From assembly GCA_902500775.1 (NCBI GenBank), contig CABVRZ010000001.1, positions 268,273 to 332,272 on the forward strand: a stretch of 64,000 nucleotides of DNA. Direction: 5' to 3'. Shown here piece by piece: positions 1 through 9,618 of the stretch. The stretch comes from an uncultured Nitrospira sp. GTDB lineage: Bacteria > Nitrospirota > Nitrospiria > Nitrospirales > Nitrospiraceae. Under the pieces are notes generated by a model, which searched no databases, was not told where the DNA came from, and saw nothing but the letters and a program-made list of their open reading frames with translations. Made by a program: the position numbers and the translations under genes. Position 1 is the stretch's first letter; every line of letters starts with the position of its first letter.

Positions 1-273
1 TTGCATCGCAATTCGATTACGGTCACGACAGGTCAATTGCATCACCGGGTCATGCCCCAGCTCATACAACAGGCGGCAGACCGGTAGCGACCCAGCGCGA
101 ACCACCGCTGCAGTGTTGTCGGTGATATTCACACCGTGGACACGTCCCACCAGCCGTTTAGCATTGTCTAGCACCGCCGAAATATTCGTCCCCTTGGGCG
201 GATTATATTCAATGGTGACAGCGAATGTTCCGCGATTCAGAACATCGATCAAACGCTGCGGCTCTCGGCTCAT
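1..273 (-). CDS. metF: methylenetetrahydrofolate reductase-like protein, N-terminal part (runs off the window)
   Basis: The reverse strand from the ATG at 273 is open to the window edge and gives 91 residues beginning MSREPQRLIDVL. The segment VTIEYNPPKGTN followed by HGVNITDNTAAV and a later DPVMQLTCRDRNR matches the N-terminal half of the bacterial MetF TIM barrel, which reduces 5,10-methylene-THF to 5-methyl-THF with a flavin. It starts 10 bases after the folD stop, and FolD makes and uses the same substrate, so the two are very likely one transcription unit. The C-terminal two thirds lie outside the window, so whether it is a full MetF or a shorter relative cannot be seen. Confidence 0.82.
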   Translation of the reverse strand, partial: MSREPQRLIDVLNRGTFAVTIEYNPPKGTNISAVLDNAKRLVGRVHGVNITDNTAAVVRAGSLPVCRLLYELGHDPVMQLTCRDRNRIAMQ

Positions 274-283
274 GACCGGCCTC

Positions 284-1144
284 TCATTTCAGTCCTGCTG
301 CTCGTTTAGCAGACTCAACCGTATTCTCCAGCAACATGGCAATGGTCATGGGACCCACACCGCCCGGAACGGGACTGATCCAGCCGGCCTTCTGCCGGAC
401 CGATTCAAAGTCTACATCGCCGCACAACTTGCCTTCGGGCGTTTTGTTGGTACCCACGTCGATTACCACGGCCCCTTCACGCACCATGTCCGCTGTGACA
501 AACTTCGCTTTCCCGATCGCGACCAAGAGCAAGTCTGCCTCACGACACACCGCCGGGAGATCCTTCGTCTTTGAGTGACAAATCGTTACCGTGGCGTTTC
601 GTTGCAGCAACATCAACGCCAGCGGCTTCCCAACAATGTTACTTCGCCCGACAACAACCGCCCGCTTCCCCTCAATGCTTACGCCCGAAGACTCGATCAT
701 CTTAATCACGCCTTTGGGTGTACAGGCTTCAAACACGGGGTGCCCTTCCACCAGGCGACCGAAGTTATAGGGATGAAACCCATCCGCATCCTTCAATGGA
801 GACACGGCTTCGAGAATCACTTTGCTATCGATATGCTTCGGTAAAGGTAGCTGCACCAGGATGCCATGAATCTTTGGATCTGCATTCTTTTTTTCGATAA
901 GCGCCAATAACTCGGCCTGACTCGTGCTGGCTGGGAGCTTATGGTCGTCGACATAGATGCCGGCCATTTCGCAAGCCTTTTGTTTGTTCTTCACATAGAC
1001 ATGTGAGGCAGGATCATCGCCGACCAAGATGGTGGCCAGGCCAGGTACGATCCCCTTTTTTGCCAATAATTCTGCTGACTCCTGTGCCAGCCGATCACGC
1101 ACCTGCTGCGCCAGCACTTTCCCATCAATCAATTGTGCAGCCAC
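284..1144 (-). CDS. folD: bifunctional methylenetetrahydrofolate dehydrogenase / methenyltetrahydrofolate cyclohydrolase
   Basis: FolD interconverts 5,10-methylene-THF, methenyl-THF and 10-formyl-THF with NADP in the cytosol. The 286-residue length is normal. Visible motifs are the catalytic Y50-x3-K54 (YVKNK), QLPLP at 98-102, the conserved Asp121 (DADGFHP), the Rossmann segment VVVGRSNIVGKP near 163-174 and PGGVGPMT near 260. The start is a GTG (MAAQLIDGK) preceded by a good Shine-Dalgarno sequence, GGGAGGA, six bases upstream. A metF-like gene follows after 10 bases. A possible promoter lies about 45 bases upstream. Confidence 0.97.
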   Translation of the reverse strand: MAAQLIDGKVLAQQVRDRLAQESAELLAKKGIVPGLATILVGDDPASHVYVKNKQKACEMAGIYVDDHKLPASTSQAELLALIEKKNADPKIHGILVQLPLPKHIDSKVILEAVSPLKDADGFHPYNFGRLVEGHPVFEACTPKGVIKMIESSGVSIEGKRAVVVGRSNIVGKPLALMLLQRNATVTICHSKTKDLPAVCREADLLLVAIGKAKFVTADMVREGAVVIDVGTNKTPEGKLCGDVDFESVRQKAGWISPVPGGVGPMTIAMLLENTVESAKRAAGLK

Positions 1145-1186
1145 GATTATCCTCCCTCTCGCAAGTAAGTCAGTAATTTTTCGGGC

Positions 1187-1216
1187 AACTTAGCAGGGGC
1201 ATTTTAGGCAAGTCAA
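1187..1216 (-). promoter_or_regulatory. candidate sigma70 promoter for folD-metF
   Basis: On the minus strand TTGACT (1216-1211) is followed after 18 bases by TAAGTT (1192-1187). It lies in the 201-base divergent gap between folD and the plus-strand propeller gene, about 45 bases before the folD GTG. The -10 box is a weak match. Confidence 0.4.
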
Positions 1217-1345
1217 CGTTGTACGTCGCGGAAGTGTTATACAAAGCGAATTCCCACCCCACAAACCTTCTCATCGCCGTTTCTTGACAGTCTCTCTACC
1301 CCTTGGATACGATGGCTGCTCATCTAATTCAGGGATGCCCCGTCG

Positions 1346-2329
1346 TTGTCCTTATCTTCCTATCACCAACCCTTTCTTTTCGCAGCACTGCTGGTTGGGC
1401 TTACCTTACCCAGTGAGGCCGCGCAGATCACCGGGCTGGAGACTCCTAATAGCTTTGTGGGAGATCCTTCCGGGAAAGACTATTTTATCTCGAATATCAA
1501 CGGAGAACCGGAGGTCCGGGACAATAACGGCTTCATCACAAAACTGAATGCTGAGGGAAAGATCACCGACCTCAAGTTCATCCAAGGCGGTGTGGCCGAC
1601 GCCACTCTGCACGCGCCTAAGGGTATGGCTTTAATCGGACCTCTCCTCTATGTCGCTGATCTCGATCAGCTGAAGGGCTTTGACAAGTCCACCGGAAAAC
1701 TCCTGATCACTGTCTCCTTTTCGCCGCCATCTCGATTACCGGTCTCCTTGACCGATGTAACCGCTTCGCCCACTGGTCTGCTCTATGCGTCCGATCAGAC
1801 AGCTAATTCCATCTACCGCATCACGCCGTCTGACAATTATCGGGTTGACCTCTTGATCCACGACGAACGACTCGCAGGCCCCGCAGGACTCGCGGTCCAC
1901 CCCAAGACCAACCACCTTATCGCGGTGAGCTGGGACAAAGGGAAAATTCTCGAGATCACTCCGGAAGGAGAGTTGTCCGAACTGGAAGCGAACGGATTTT
2001 TTACCAGCCGTTTCCAAAACCTGAGCGGGGTGGATTTCGATCAATGGGGGAATATGTATGTCTCGGATCTCACAAAAGGAAAGATCTGGCGAATGACCAG
2101 AGACCATCGATTCCAAGTCATCGCCGAGTATCTCCCCGCTCCGGCTGACATCAGTATTGACCGCAGAAATAATCTCATCTTAGTTCCCTACTACTATGTA
2201 CAGGCTGCTGAAATGAATGGGCTGGAAACCCCGTCATCTGCTAAATCTAAAGGAGAGAAACGTACACTTGCTGACTACGGGTTCATTCCCCCTCCCCCAA
2301 AGTCTCCCCCGGAAGGACCAAAGAAATGA
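1346..2329 (+). CDS. secreted NHL/SMP-30-like beta-propeller protein
   Basis: The protein begins with a signal peptide (MSLSSYHQPFLFAALLVGLT, cleavage likely near PSEAAQ). After it come repeated strands typical of NHL/SMP-30 six-bladed propellers, such as APKGMALIGPLLYVADLDQL, SPTGLLYASDQTANSIYRI, GPAGLAVHPKTNHLIAVS and LSGVDFDQWGNMYVSDL. No catalytic set could be assigned, so the role (binding or lactonase-like hydrolysis in the periplasm) is open. The C-terminus is a proline-rich tail (FIPPPPKSPPEGPKK). The start chosen is TTG, because no in-frame ATG gives a signal peptide. Its stop overlaps the next gene by four bases (ATGA), implying translational coupling. Confidence 0.75.
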   Translation: MSLSSYHQPFLFAALLVGLTLPSEAAQITGLETPNSFVGDPSGKDYFISNINGEPEVRDNNGFITKLNAEGKITDLKFIQGGVADATLHAPKGMALIGPLLYVADLDQLKGFDKSTGKLLITVSFSPPSRLPVSLTDVTASPTGLLYASDQTANSIYRITPSDNYRVDLLIHDERLAGPAGLAVHPKTNHLIAVSWDKGKILEITPEGELSELEANGFFTSRFQNLSGVDFDQWGNMYVSDLTKGKIWRMTRDHRFQVIAEYLPAPADISIDRRNNLILVPYYYVQAAEMNGLETPSSAKSKGEKRTLADYGFIPPPPKSPPEGPKK

Positions 2330-3024
2330 GTGCATGTGGCTATTGTCATGACCGCAAAGGGAGACGCCCATGCCCTGCGCTCGGAGGGTCGATTTGCAGT
2401 CCCTGTTGCGGCGAGCATCGCCTCACTCGAATCTCTTGCCCTCCTGACTGCCCCTATCTTGATACTGGAAGCGATTACCAGCAAAAGCGGCTCAGTGAGC
2501 AATTCCTACCCGTTCGCCGAGAGTTTTACCGAGAGCTCGACGAATCAGGAGGACAGAAGGCCGTTGCCCTCTTTAATCTAATTGAAGTTATTACGTTCAG
2601 CTATTTTCAAGGACGCCGAGACGGACAGGATGCTGAAGTCATCGCAGCACTGCAGGCCCTCCGGCGCACACTCAGCCCCCTCCATGTACCGGCCGCACCC
2701 ATGCCAGTATTTGCCGAACACCTCCGAAAAGAGTATGAAACTTTCAAAAAGCAAAACCCTGAACAAATCGCCGATGCATCGGATGCTCCAGCCGTCTTAG
2801 ATCGAATCGACCGGTTTGTGTCGACCTTTTCGGGAAAGGATTTTCAGTCCAGCCGGTTTCTCGGAGGGCTGATCGGCTACGTGAAAACACACCACCCTGA
2901 GATCGCCGATCACCTAAAGAAGAAACAGGAACCCGGGCATATCGTTCTTCCAGGACAATCGTTCATGCCTTCACCTCGTCCTGAGGAACACACGCACAGT
3001 CCCGGCTGCCACCATCAGCACTAG
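2326..3024 (+). CDS. cysteine-cluster protein of unknown function
   Basis: The 232-residue protein has an N-terminal cysteine knot with C4-x2-C7, C16, C24-x2-CC28, C38 and C42, which could bind two zinc ions. A mostly helical body follows (FYRELDESGGQKAVALFNLI, EVITFSYFQGRRDGQ), then a His-rich tail (HTHSPGCHHQH). I do not recognise the family. The ATG overlaps the stop of the upstream secreted propeller, so the two are probably co-translated, but this protein has no signal peptide. A metal-binding or nucleic-acid-binding role would be a guess. Confidence 0.7.
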   Translation: MSACGYCHDRKGRRPCPALGGSICSPCCGEHRLTRISCPPDCPYLDTGSDYQQKRLSEQFLPVRREFYRELDESGGQKAVALFNLIEVITFSYFQGRRDGQDAEVIAALQALRRTLSPLHVPAAPMPVFAEHLRKEYETFKKQNPEQIADASDAPAVLDRIDRFVSTFSGKDFQSSRFLGGLIGYVKTHHPEIADHLKKKQEPGHIVLPGQSFMPSPRPEEHTHSPGCHHQH

Positions 3025-3171
3025 CCCTGTCTTGAAAAGTCTATCGAGCGTTGTGCTGGGTTCGCTGTCAGACACACCGGACTACAGAATGCCTCCCTCC
3101 TGACCGGATAGGGAAGCCTTGGAGAGCATTGGGTTATGATCTTGTGTCGTTACTCGGACTAAGAGTATCGG

Positions 3172-3573
3172 TCAGTCGTTGGCTAGACATAGTCTGTCAG
3201 GAACCTGTTCGCCTCGGAGTAGGACTTCCTCAGTAGCGCCACCCAGCGGTTGCCGATGCAAGAGCTGTGCAATATGTACTGCCAACCGACAATCCGCTTC
3301 ACTTGACAGAGAAACGATCTGAACACCAAATTCGTCTTGCTCTGCCCAGCATACAACTGCCTGATCAATCTTGATCTCATCTTTCTGGCCAGGCAGCCAG
3401 AGTTGCAGCTTCAGAATGGTGTGCGCTGGAGGGGCAGAGAGGCACCGGACCCGGAACCCATTCAATGCGATGTCCCGCACAGCGGCGAATCGCCCAGAAT
3501 GGCTCGTCAGATAACAGGCTGGATAATCAGCCTCAACGCGGCGATACATCCGGCGCGTCACGATGGAGTGCAT
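3172..3573 (-). CDS. PilZ domain protein
   Basis: A 133-residue single-domain protein with the two c-di-GMP binding signatures of PilZ: an Arg pair RRMYRR (R7...R11/R12) and D34-I-A-L-N-G39 (DIALNGFRVR), followed by beta strands (ILKLQLWLPG, QAVVCWAEQDEFGVQIV). PilZ proteins sense cyclic di-GMP and act on motility, pili or polysaccharide export. It is transcribed alone, convergent with the Cys-cluster gene. The second signature has Ala where Ser is usual (DxSxxG), which is tolerated in the family. The partner protein cannot be deduced from the context. Confidence 0.8.
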   Translation of the reverse strand: MHSIVTRRMYRRVEADYPACYLTSHSGRFAAVRDIALNGFRVRCLSAPPAHTILKLQLWLPGQKDEIKIDQAVVCWAEQDEFGVQIVSLSSEADCRLAVHIAQLLHRQPLGGATEEVLLRGEQVPDRLCLAND

Positions 3574-3777
3574 CCCTCCTCCCTTGCTGAGTCGAACAAC
3601 CAGGGGTGAGGATACTTGCGAAACCGGATGGGGGGAATCCTACGAAAGTTCCCCCTCGGAAGGCGGAACTCTTAGTAAATACATATCACACAATCGTTTA
3701 CAGAGAAGCCGGATAGGATCACACGGGCGTCACTGGCACCCCGAACACAGACGCAGGACGCTATAACAGACGCGAGA

Positions 3778-4386
3778 CTATTCCGCGATGGTCACCGTCA
3801 TTTCCACACGTTCCCGTGGGTTGTCACGCTCGTCACGGGCAAGATTCACAATCTTATCCGCCACACCGATCCCTTTGGTCACTTCTCCAAAGACGGTGTA
3901 CTTACGATCGAGAAAACGAGAATCCTCCACGACGATGAAAAACTGTGATCCAGCTGAGTCAGGGTCGGCAGCTCTGGCCATTGAAACGATGCCCCGCTTA
4001 TGTGGGATGTCGCTGAATTCCGCCTTCACGTTATGTCCAGGACCACCCTGGCCATACGTGTCTTTTTTGAGCGAATCTTTCGTATTAGGATCACCGCCCT
4101 GGATCATGAACCCTGGAATCACACGATGGAAAATAGTTCCATTGTAGAAGCCAGCCTTGGCCAACTTGACAAAATTCTCCACATGCTTGGGGGCCACATC
4201 TGGGTAGAATTTGATTTCCATATCACCCAATTTTGTTTTGATGATAGCCCGTGGGTGCTTCAGGGCCTCTGCCTTTGAGTTCGGTGTATTATCCGCAGCT
4301 GGCAGTAACCCGATTCCTGAGACCAACAACATCAAACCGATCAGCCCTCCCGCCAGTAGACGCCATCCTGTTTGCTTGAACATCAC
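3778..4386 (-). CDS. exported cyclophilin-type peptidyl-prolyl cis-trans isomerase
   Basis: 202 residues with an N-terminal hydrophobic signal sequence (LLAGGLIGLMLLVSGIGLL, likely cleaved near AADN) and then a compact bacterial cyclophilin domain. The catalytic block FHRVIPGFMIQGGDP and the GSQFFIV block are intact. It would speed proline isomerisation of proteins outside the cytoplasm. It stands alone between PilZ and rnc, with 73 bases to rnc. Bacterial names ppiA or ppiB would fit, but paralogues are common, so no symbol is given. Confidence 0.92.
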   Translation of the reverse strand: MMFKQTGWRLLAGGLIGLMLLVSGIGLLPAADNTPNSKAEALKHPRAIIKTKLGDMEIKFYPDVAPKHVENFVKLAKAGFYNGTIFHRVIPGFMIQGGDPNTKDSLKKDTYGQGGPGHNVKAEFSDIPHKRGIVSMARAADPDSAGSQFFIVVEDSRFLDRKYTVFGEVTKGIGVADKIVNLARDERDNPRERVEMTVTIAE

Positions 4387-4459
4387 CGACCTCCCATACC
4401 ATTCTAATTCACAAGGATCCTAGATTGCCGCACCGTTCCCGTTTCGACCGAATGCCAGC

Positions 4460-5167
4460 TCACTGTTCTATCTGCTCCAGCGCTCGTTGCGCCGCCTCTT
4501 GCTCCGCTTCTTTCTTGCTGTTTCCTCTTCCAACCCCGACCACTTGGTGATTCACGTGTACTTCCACTTCAAAAACCTTCTCATGATCCGGCCCTGTTTC
4601 TCTCACGACCAAGTACTGGGGCAACAACTCATGCCGCTTTTGACACCATTCTTGAAAGCGTGTTTTGTAATCATCACCTCCTGGTTGTTCTTGAAGGACA
4701 TCAAGTCGGTGCAGCTCCTCAGCAAGAACATCGACCGTGAAATCACGGCTGGCCTCAAAGCCTCCATCCAAATACACAGCCGCAATAACGGCCTCAAGCG
4801 CATCAGCCAACAGTGAGGTCTTCTCTCTTCCCTTGGACCGTTCCTCCCCTCGACCAAGCCGCAGATAGCGCCCAAGATCGAGCCGTCGAGCGGCATTCGC
4901 CAATGGCGTCTCACTCACCAACTTGGCCTTCAACTTGGAGAGAGCCCCTTCGCTCAGCTCAGGATACCGCCTCGCCAGATAATCGCTGATGATCAACGAT
5001 AAGACAGCATCGCCCAAAAACTCAAGACGTTCATTGTGGGTACGACCGGAGTCTCGACGTTCGTTCACGTACGATTTGTGCGTGAGCGCCTCTTCCAAAA
5101 GATTGTCGTCCGTGAATCGATATTTCAAAAAGATGCGCGGGGAGCCGGCAAAAGAGGTGGGCATCAT
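4460..5167 (-). CDS. rnc: ribonuclease III
   Basis: RNase III cuts double-stranded RNA in rRNA maturation and mRNA turnover. The signature NERLEFLGDAVL lies near residues 45-56, with a second metal-binding segment in LLADALEAVIAAVYLDGG near 120-140. A double-stranded RNA-binding domain runs from about 165 (DYKTRFQEWCQKR) to the end (NSKKEAEQEAAQRAL). The 235-residue length is typical. It follows fabF by 13 bases and closes the lipid-synthesis gene series; an acpP-fabF-rnc order is common in bacteria. Confidence 0.97.
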   Translation of the reverse strand: MMPTSFAGSPRIFLKYRFTDDNLLEEALTHKSYVNERRDSGRTHNERLEFLGDAVLSLIISDYLARRYPELSEGALSKLKAKLVSETPLANAARRLDLGRYLRLGRGEERSKGREKTSLLADALEAVIAAVYLDGGFEASRDFTVDVLAEELHRLDVLQEQPGGDDYKTRFQEWCQKRHELLPQYLVVRETGPDHEKVFEVEVHVNHQVVGVGRGNSKKEAEQEAAQRALEQIEQ

Positions 5168-5180
5168 TGCGGCATGTGCG

Positions 5181-6449
5181 CTATGTATCCAGTCGCTTGA
5201 AAATCAAACAGGCATTCACTCCACCAAATCCGAAGGAGTTGGACAGCGCCATCTGAACCATGGCTGGCCGAGCCTTATTGGGAATATAATCTAAATCACA
5301 GGCTGGATCAGGAGCATCCAGATTGATCGTGGGGGGAAGCATCCCATGGAACAGCGCCAGGATACTGAAGACGGCTTCGATCCCGCCAGCCGCACCGAGC
5401 AAATGCCCCGTCATAGACTTGGTTGAACTGACGGGAATACGATAAGCCTGCTCACCAAATACTTGTTTTATCGCTCGCGTCTCAATCGCATCGGCCATCG
5501 TCGATGTCCCATGCGCATTGATATAGCCGATCTGATTGCGATGAATTCCCGCATCCTTCAGCGCAAGCTCCATGCACCGTACGGCCCCTTCACCCTCTTC
5601 AGGCGGTGCCGTAATGTGATAGGCGTCGCTGTTCATCCCATACCCGATGACTTCACCGTAAATCCTCACACCACGTCGACGGGCATGCTCCAATTCTTCG
5701 ATGACGACCACACCGGCTCCCTCGCCCAGCACAAATCCATCACGATCCTTGTCGAACGGGCGGCTCGCCTTCGTTGGAGTGTCATTCCTGAACGACAAGG
5801 CCTTGGCAGCTGCGAACCCCGCGACACCCAACGGAGTGACTGCCGCTTCGGCGCCACCGGCCACCATAACATCCGCTTCGCCTCGTTGAATCAGGCGGTA
5901 TGCATCCCCAATGCAATGATTCCCCGTGGCACAAGCCGTCACGGCACAGGAATTAGGCCCCTTGGCTCCAATTCGAATCGCCACCTGCCCAGAGGCCAAG
6001 TTGATAATCGTCATTGGGATGAAAAACGGTGAGACTCGCCCTGGCCCTTTGGCCCTCAGGACGTCGTGATAATGTTCGATGGACCCGAGCCCACCGATTC
6101 CGGAACCGATATACACCCCGACCCGTGTCGCCTCCTCCGGCGAGACCTTTAATCCTGCATCATCCACGGCCAACTGCGCTGCACCGACAGCGTAGTGGAT
6201 GAACGTGTCCATCTTCTTGATTTCTTTCTTTTCGATGAACCGAGCAGGGTCGAAGTCTTTAACCTCACCCGCAATTTGGGCATCATAACCAGTCGGATCA
6301 AACCTCGTGATCCTGGAGATACCGGATTCCCCGGCGCAAATGGCCTTCCACGTCTTCTCGACACCGGTACCCAGGGGAGTGACTAGTCCAAGGCCCGTGA
6401 CGACGACACGCCGAGTTGGTTGTTCTGATGTCCCTGCACCCATGTTCAA
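5181..6449 (-). CDS. fabF: beta-ketoacyl-ACP synthase II
   Basis: FabF condenses malonyl-ACP with growing acyl-ACP. The Cys-His-His triad is visible: Cys173 in TACATGNH, His313 in NAHGTST and His349 in TGHLLGAAG, with Lys344 nearby. The glycine-rich C-terminal NSFGFGGVN is also present. The length of 422 residues is slightly above the usual 412, because of an N-terminal extension [15 protein letters not shown] start at the third codon is also possible. The ATG overlaps the acpP stop by four bases, so the two are translationally coupled. Confidence 0.97.
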   Translation of the reverse strand: MNMGAGTSEQPTRRVVVTGLGLVTPLGTGVEKTWKAICAGESGISRITRFDPTGYDAQIAGEVKDFDPARFIEKKEIKKMDTFIHYAVGAAQLAVDDAGLKVSPEEATRVGVYIGSGIGGLGSIEHYHDVLRAKGPGRVSPFFIPMTIINLASGQVAIRIGAKGPNSCAVTACATGNHCIGDAYRLIQRGEADVMVAGGAEAAVTPLGVAGFAAAKALSFRNDTPTKASRPFDKDRDGFVLGEGAGVVVIEELEHARRRGVRIYGEVIGYGMNSDAYHITAPPEEGEGAVRCMELALKDAGIHRNQIGYINAHGTSTMADAIETRAIKQVFGEQAYRIPVSSTKSMTGHLLGAAGGIEAVFSILALFHGMLPPTINLDAPDPACDLDYIPNKARPAMVQMALSNSFGFGGVNACLIFKRLDT

Positions 6450-6679
6450 GACTTTTCTTTAATATAATCCAACGCTTTCCCGACCGTCAGAATTTTTTCG
6501 GCATCCTCATCAGGAATTTCGATTGAGAATTCTTCTTCGAGTGCCATCACCAACTCAACCGTATCAAGCGAATCAGCACCTAAGTCTTCAACGAAGGAAG
6601 CCTCCGGTGTGACTTCGGCTTCTTCTACTCCCAGTTGTTCGGCAATAATTTTCTTGACTCGTTCGTCTACAGTGGCCAT
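6446..6679 (-). CDS. acpP: acyl carrier protein
   Basis: A 77-residue acidic helical protein with the phosphopantetheine site Ser37 in [18 protein letters not shown]. The prosthetic group carries acyl chains between the Fab enzymes encoded on either side. It is 89 bases from fabG and overlaps fabF by four bases. The N-terminus [18 protein letters not shown] is typical, which supports the start. Confidence 0.98.
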   Translation of the reverse strand: MATVDERVKKIIAEQLGVEEAEVTPEASFVEDLGADSLDTVELVMALEEEFSIEIPDEDAEKILTVGKALDYIKEKS

Positions 6680-6768
6680 CGCTCTGACTACCTCCTTCCC
6701 CGGTATGCTTCCACCTGCACCGCCACACGGGGATCAGTGACGGTCATCTAACCGAAAAAATCCTATCT

Positions 6769-7512
6769 CTATACCATCAACATACCGCCGTTTACGTGTA
6801 AGACATGACCAGTGATATAGGCGGCTTCTTCAGACACCAAGAAACGCACTGCGGCAGCAATGTCGGCCGGCGTCCCTAAACGACCCAACGGAATCTGCTT
6901 CATCAAGGTGTCCTTGACATCGGCGGAAAGCCCATGGGTCATCGCCGTATCGATGAAACCAGGCGCCACCGCATTGACCGTCACATTGCGGCTGGCGTAT
7001 TCGCGCCCAACGGTTTTGGTAAATCCGATCACCGCGGCCTTCGACGCGGAATAGTTAGCCTGTCCCGCATTCCCAATGACCCCAACAATCGAGGCAATGT
7101 TGACGATACGACCATACCGCTGCTTGGTCATTGGCTGCAAGACCGCCTTCGTACAGTTAAAGGTCCCATTCAAATTGATCTGGAGGACTAGGTTCCAATC
7201 TTCGTCTTTCATCCGCAACAATAATCCGTCACGGGTGATGCCGGCATTGTTGATCAGGATGTCCACCTTTCCCCACGCCTTGAGCACTTGCTCAACCATC
7301 GCCTTGGTATCATTGGTATCAGCCACGTTCACTTTGAGGTTCAATGTCTTTCCCCCAAGCTTTTCCACCGCAGCAACGGTTTCTGTAGCGCGGCTGGGGT
7401 CGAGATCGGCGATGGCAATATCCGCGCCCGCTTGTGCCAACGTTTCGGCAATCGCACGACCGATGCCCTGAGCGGCACCGGTAACGATTGCGATTCTCCC
7501 TTGTAGTGACAT
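6769..7512 (-). CDS. fabG: 3-oxoacyl-ACP reductase
   Basis: A short-chain dehydrogenase that reduces 3-oxoacyl-ACP with NADPH. It has the cofactor motif TGAAQGIG (11-18), NNAG near 88-91 and the catalytic Ser141, Tyr154 and Lys158 (YSASK). The 247-residue length and the ending ITGHVLHVNGGMLMV match FabG. It lies between fabD (76-base gap) and acpP, its substrate carrier, which separates it from the many other short-chain dehydrogenases. Confidence 0.96.
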   Translation of the reverse strand: MSLQGRIAIVTGAAQGIGRAIAETLAQAGADIAIADLDPSRATETVAAVEKLGGKTLNLKVNVADTNDTKAMVEQVLKAWGKVDILINNAGITRDGLLLRMKDEDWNLVLQINLNGTFNCTKAVLQPMTKQRYGRIVNIASIVGVIGNAGQANYSASKAAVIGFTKTVGREYASRNVTVNAVAPGFIDTAMTHGLSADVKDTLMKQIPLGRLGTPADIAAAVRFLVSEEAAYITGHVLHVNGGMLMV

Positions 7513-7588
7513 TGCAGACCTTTCAGATAAAGCGTTAACGCATGAAAAAACGGTTCGATACGAGGTCTCTTGTCAAGACAGCCTCCTA

Positions 7589-8524
7589 TCAACTCACCGC
7601 TTTGAGTGTCGCATCCAGAGACTTTGGATCGTGTGCGTTCAATAGGTTCGCACCAGGCAGAATGCGTTTGATCAACCCGGTCAACACCGTGCCGGGACCA
7701 ACTTCGATAAAGGTCGTCACCCCCATGTTCCCCATCACATGCACCGTATCTTCCCACAAGACGGAAGAGGGGAGCTGGCGAATCAATGACGCCTGAATCT
7801 CCACTGCCTGACTGATCACCTTCGCCTCTGCGTTATTCACGAGTGGCGCACGAAGATCCGACCATCGCACCGCACCTAAGTCTTTGGCTAACCGATCCGC
7901 GGCTTGCTGCATCAATGGTGTATGAACCGGCACACTAACCGGTAACGGAATAGCCTTTTTACAACCTTGTGTCTTCGCCAACTCAATGGCCCGCTCCACC
8001 GCGGCCTTCTCACCGGCTATGACAATCTGCCCAGGTGAGTTGAAATTGGCAGCCGCGACCACTCCACTGGACGAGGCAGTACGACAGACTTCTTTGACGA
8101 CCTCTGCGGTCATTCCTAAGAGCGCCGCCACAAGACCCGTTCCTGGCGCAACGGCTTCAGACATGTAGCGTCCACGTTTCTGGACCAGACCGACCGCATC
8201 TCGAAAGGCGACACCACCGACTGCAACCAGCGCCGAGTACTCGCCCAAACTATGACCGGCTGCGGCAACAGGCTTGATCCCCACCGGTTCAAGAAGTCTC
8301 CAGGCGGCGATGCTACTGACCAGCAAGGCTGGCTGAGTGAATTCGGTCAGATTCAGCCGTTCAGCCGGTCCGGCAAAGCACAGCTCAGCCACGTCATATC
8401 CCAGAACCGAGGACGCCTCATCGTACACGTTTTTTAATGAGGGGTGGGCGTCATACAGCGCCTTCCCCATCCCGACCGACTGAGACCCCTGTCCAGGGAA
8501 TACTACCCCGATTTTTAGCGTCAT
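7589..8524 (-). CDS. fabD: malonyl-CoA:ACP transacylase
   Basis: FabD moves malonyl groups from CoA to ACP. The nucleophile Ser92 lies in GHSLGEYSAL, the oxyanion segment is GQGSQ (11-15), and the catalytic His201 is in PVHTPLM. The 311-residue length is standard. It sits between fabH and fabG in the same orientation, separated from fabH by 119 bases. Confidence 0.97.
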   Translation of the reverse strand: MTLKIGVVFPGQGSQSVGMGKALYDAHPSLKNVYDEASSVLGYDVAELCFAGPAERLNLTEFTQPALLVSSIAAWRLLEPVGIKPVAAAGHSLGEYSALVAVGGVAFRDAVGLVQKRGRYMSEAVAPGTGLVAALLGMTAEVVKEVCRTASSSGVVAAANFNSPGQIVIAGEKAAVERAIELAKTQGCKKAIPLPVSVPVHTPLMQQAADRLAKDLGAVRWSDLRAPLVNNAEAKVISQAVEIQASLIRQLPSSVLWEDTVHVMGNMGVTTFIEVGPGTVLTGLIKRILPGANLLNAHDPKSLDATLKAVS

Positions 8525-8643
8525 GGCGCGTTAGATATCGTAGAAATCCCGTGCAAAGTCAACGGGAAAAGTTATCACAAGCTGCCTTCTCACATTCACA
8601 GGCTCCCCCTCGGCACTCCCCTCCACCCTCGACAGATCCTCAC

Positions 8644-9618
8644 CTACCATCTGATGACGGCTGAGGCCCAGGTGAGCCCTGCGCCAAAGGCCCCGAGCAT
8701 CACCAACGAACCAGCCTTCACGCGACCCTCACGAACCGCTTCATCGAGCGCAATGGGGATAGAGGCCGCCGAGGTATTCCCATAGCGATCGACGTTCAAG
8801 AGCACCTTCTCGATCGGAAGGCCCAGCCGTTCGATCACCGCCTTGAGAATTCGGATATTAGCCTGGTGCGGTACATAGAGGTCCACATCCTCCACCCGAA
8901 GATTATTAGCAGACAGGGTCGTCCGAGCGATCTCCTCCAACGTTCGAACCGCGACTTTGAACGTTTCATTCCCCCTCATCTTGATGTATTGGAGACGCTC
9001 CTCAACTACCTTTTCGGAAGGGGGAGTCCGTGAACCACCACCCGGCACCATGATCAGCTCGCACAATGTTCCATCAGACCGCAGATGAGTGGAGAGAATC
9101 CCTCCTTCCCCATCACGCGCGCTGACGACGACCGCCCCGGCTCCATCGCCAAACAAGATGCACGTGTTCCGGTCGGTCCAGTCCGTGATCGCAGACATGA
9201 CTTCGGCCCCGATCACCAGCACATGCCGCATTCCACTTTTCACATAGGCATCTGCAACCGACAGCGCATAGACGAACCCGCAGCAGGCCGCTGACAGATC
9301 GCACGCCGCGGCTTTCGTAGCCCCAAGTTGATGCTGGACGAGACAGGCTGTGGCCGGAAGCGGGTAATCACCCGTACAGGTCGCGAGCAAAATCATGTCG
9401 AGATCAGTCGCCGCCAGCCCTGCGGCAGTCAACGCTCGTTTGCCGGCTTGAACCGCCAGATCAGAACAGGCTTCCCCCGTTGCGGCGAGACGCCGCTCAC
9501 GGATACCGGTTCGCTCGCGAATCCATTCGTCTGACGTTGCGACCATGCGCTCGAGGTCGGCATTCGTCAACACCCTAGCTGGCGCATACGAGCCGGTGCC
9601 TGAAATGCAGGCCCTCAT
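8644..9618 (-). CDS. fabH: beta-ketoacyl-ACP synthase III
   Basis: FabH starts fatty acid synthesis by condensing acyl-CoA with malonyl-ACP. The Cys-His-Asn triad is intact: Cys112 in DLSAACCGF, His251 in VPHQANIRI and Asn281 in YGNTSAAS. The C-terminal GAFGAGLTWAS is typical. The length is 324 residues. Its start overlaps the plsX stop by four bases. Confidence 0.97.
   Translation of the reverse strand: MRACISGTGSYAPARVLTNADLERMVATSDEWIRERTGIRERRLAATGEACSDLAVQAGKRALTAAGLAATDLDMILLATCTGDYPLPATACLVQHQLGATKAAACDLSAACCGFVYALSVADAYVKSGMRHVLVIGAEVMSAITDWTDRNTCILFGDGAGAVVVSARDGEGGILSTHLRSDGTLCELIMVPGGGSRTPPSEKVVEERLQYIKMRGNETFKVAVRTLEEIARTTLSANNLRVEDVDLYVPHQANIRILKAVIERLGLPIEKVLLNVDRYGNTSAASIPIALDEAVREGRVKAGSLVMLGAFGAGLTWASAVIRW

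Noticed and set aside
3630..3655. Stem-loop GGGGGAA / TTCCCCC in the gap before the PilZ gene
   Set aside because: 7-bp stem with an 11-base loop and no T run, in a 204-base gap without other signals. Too weak to call a terminator or operator.
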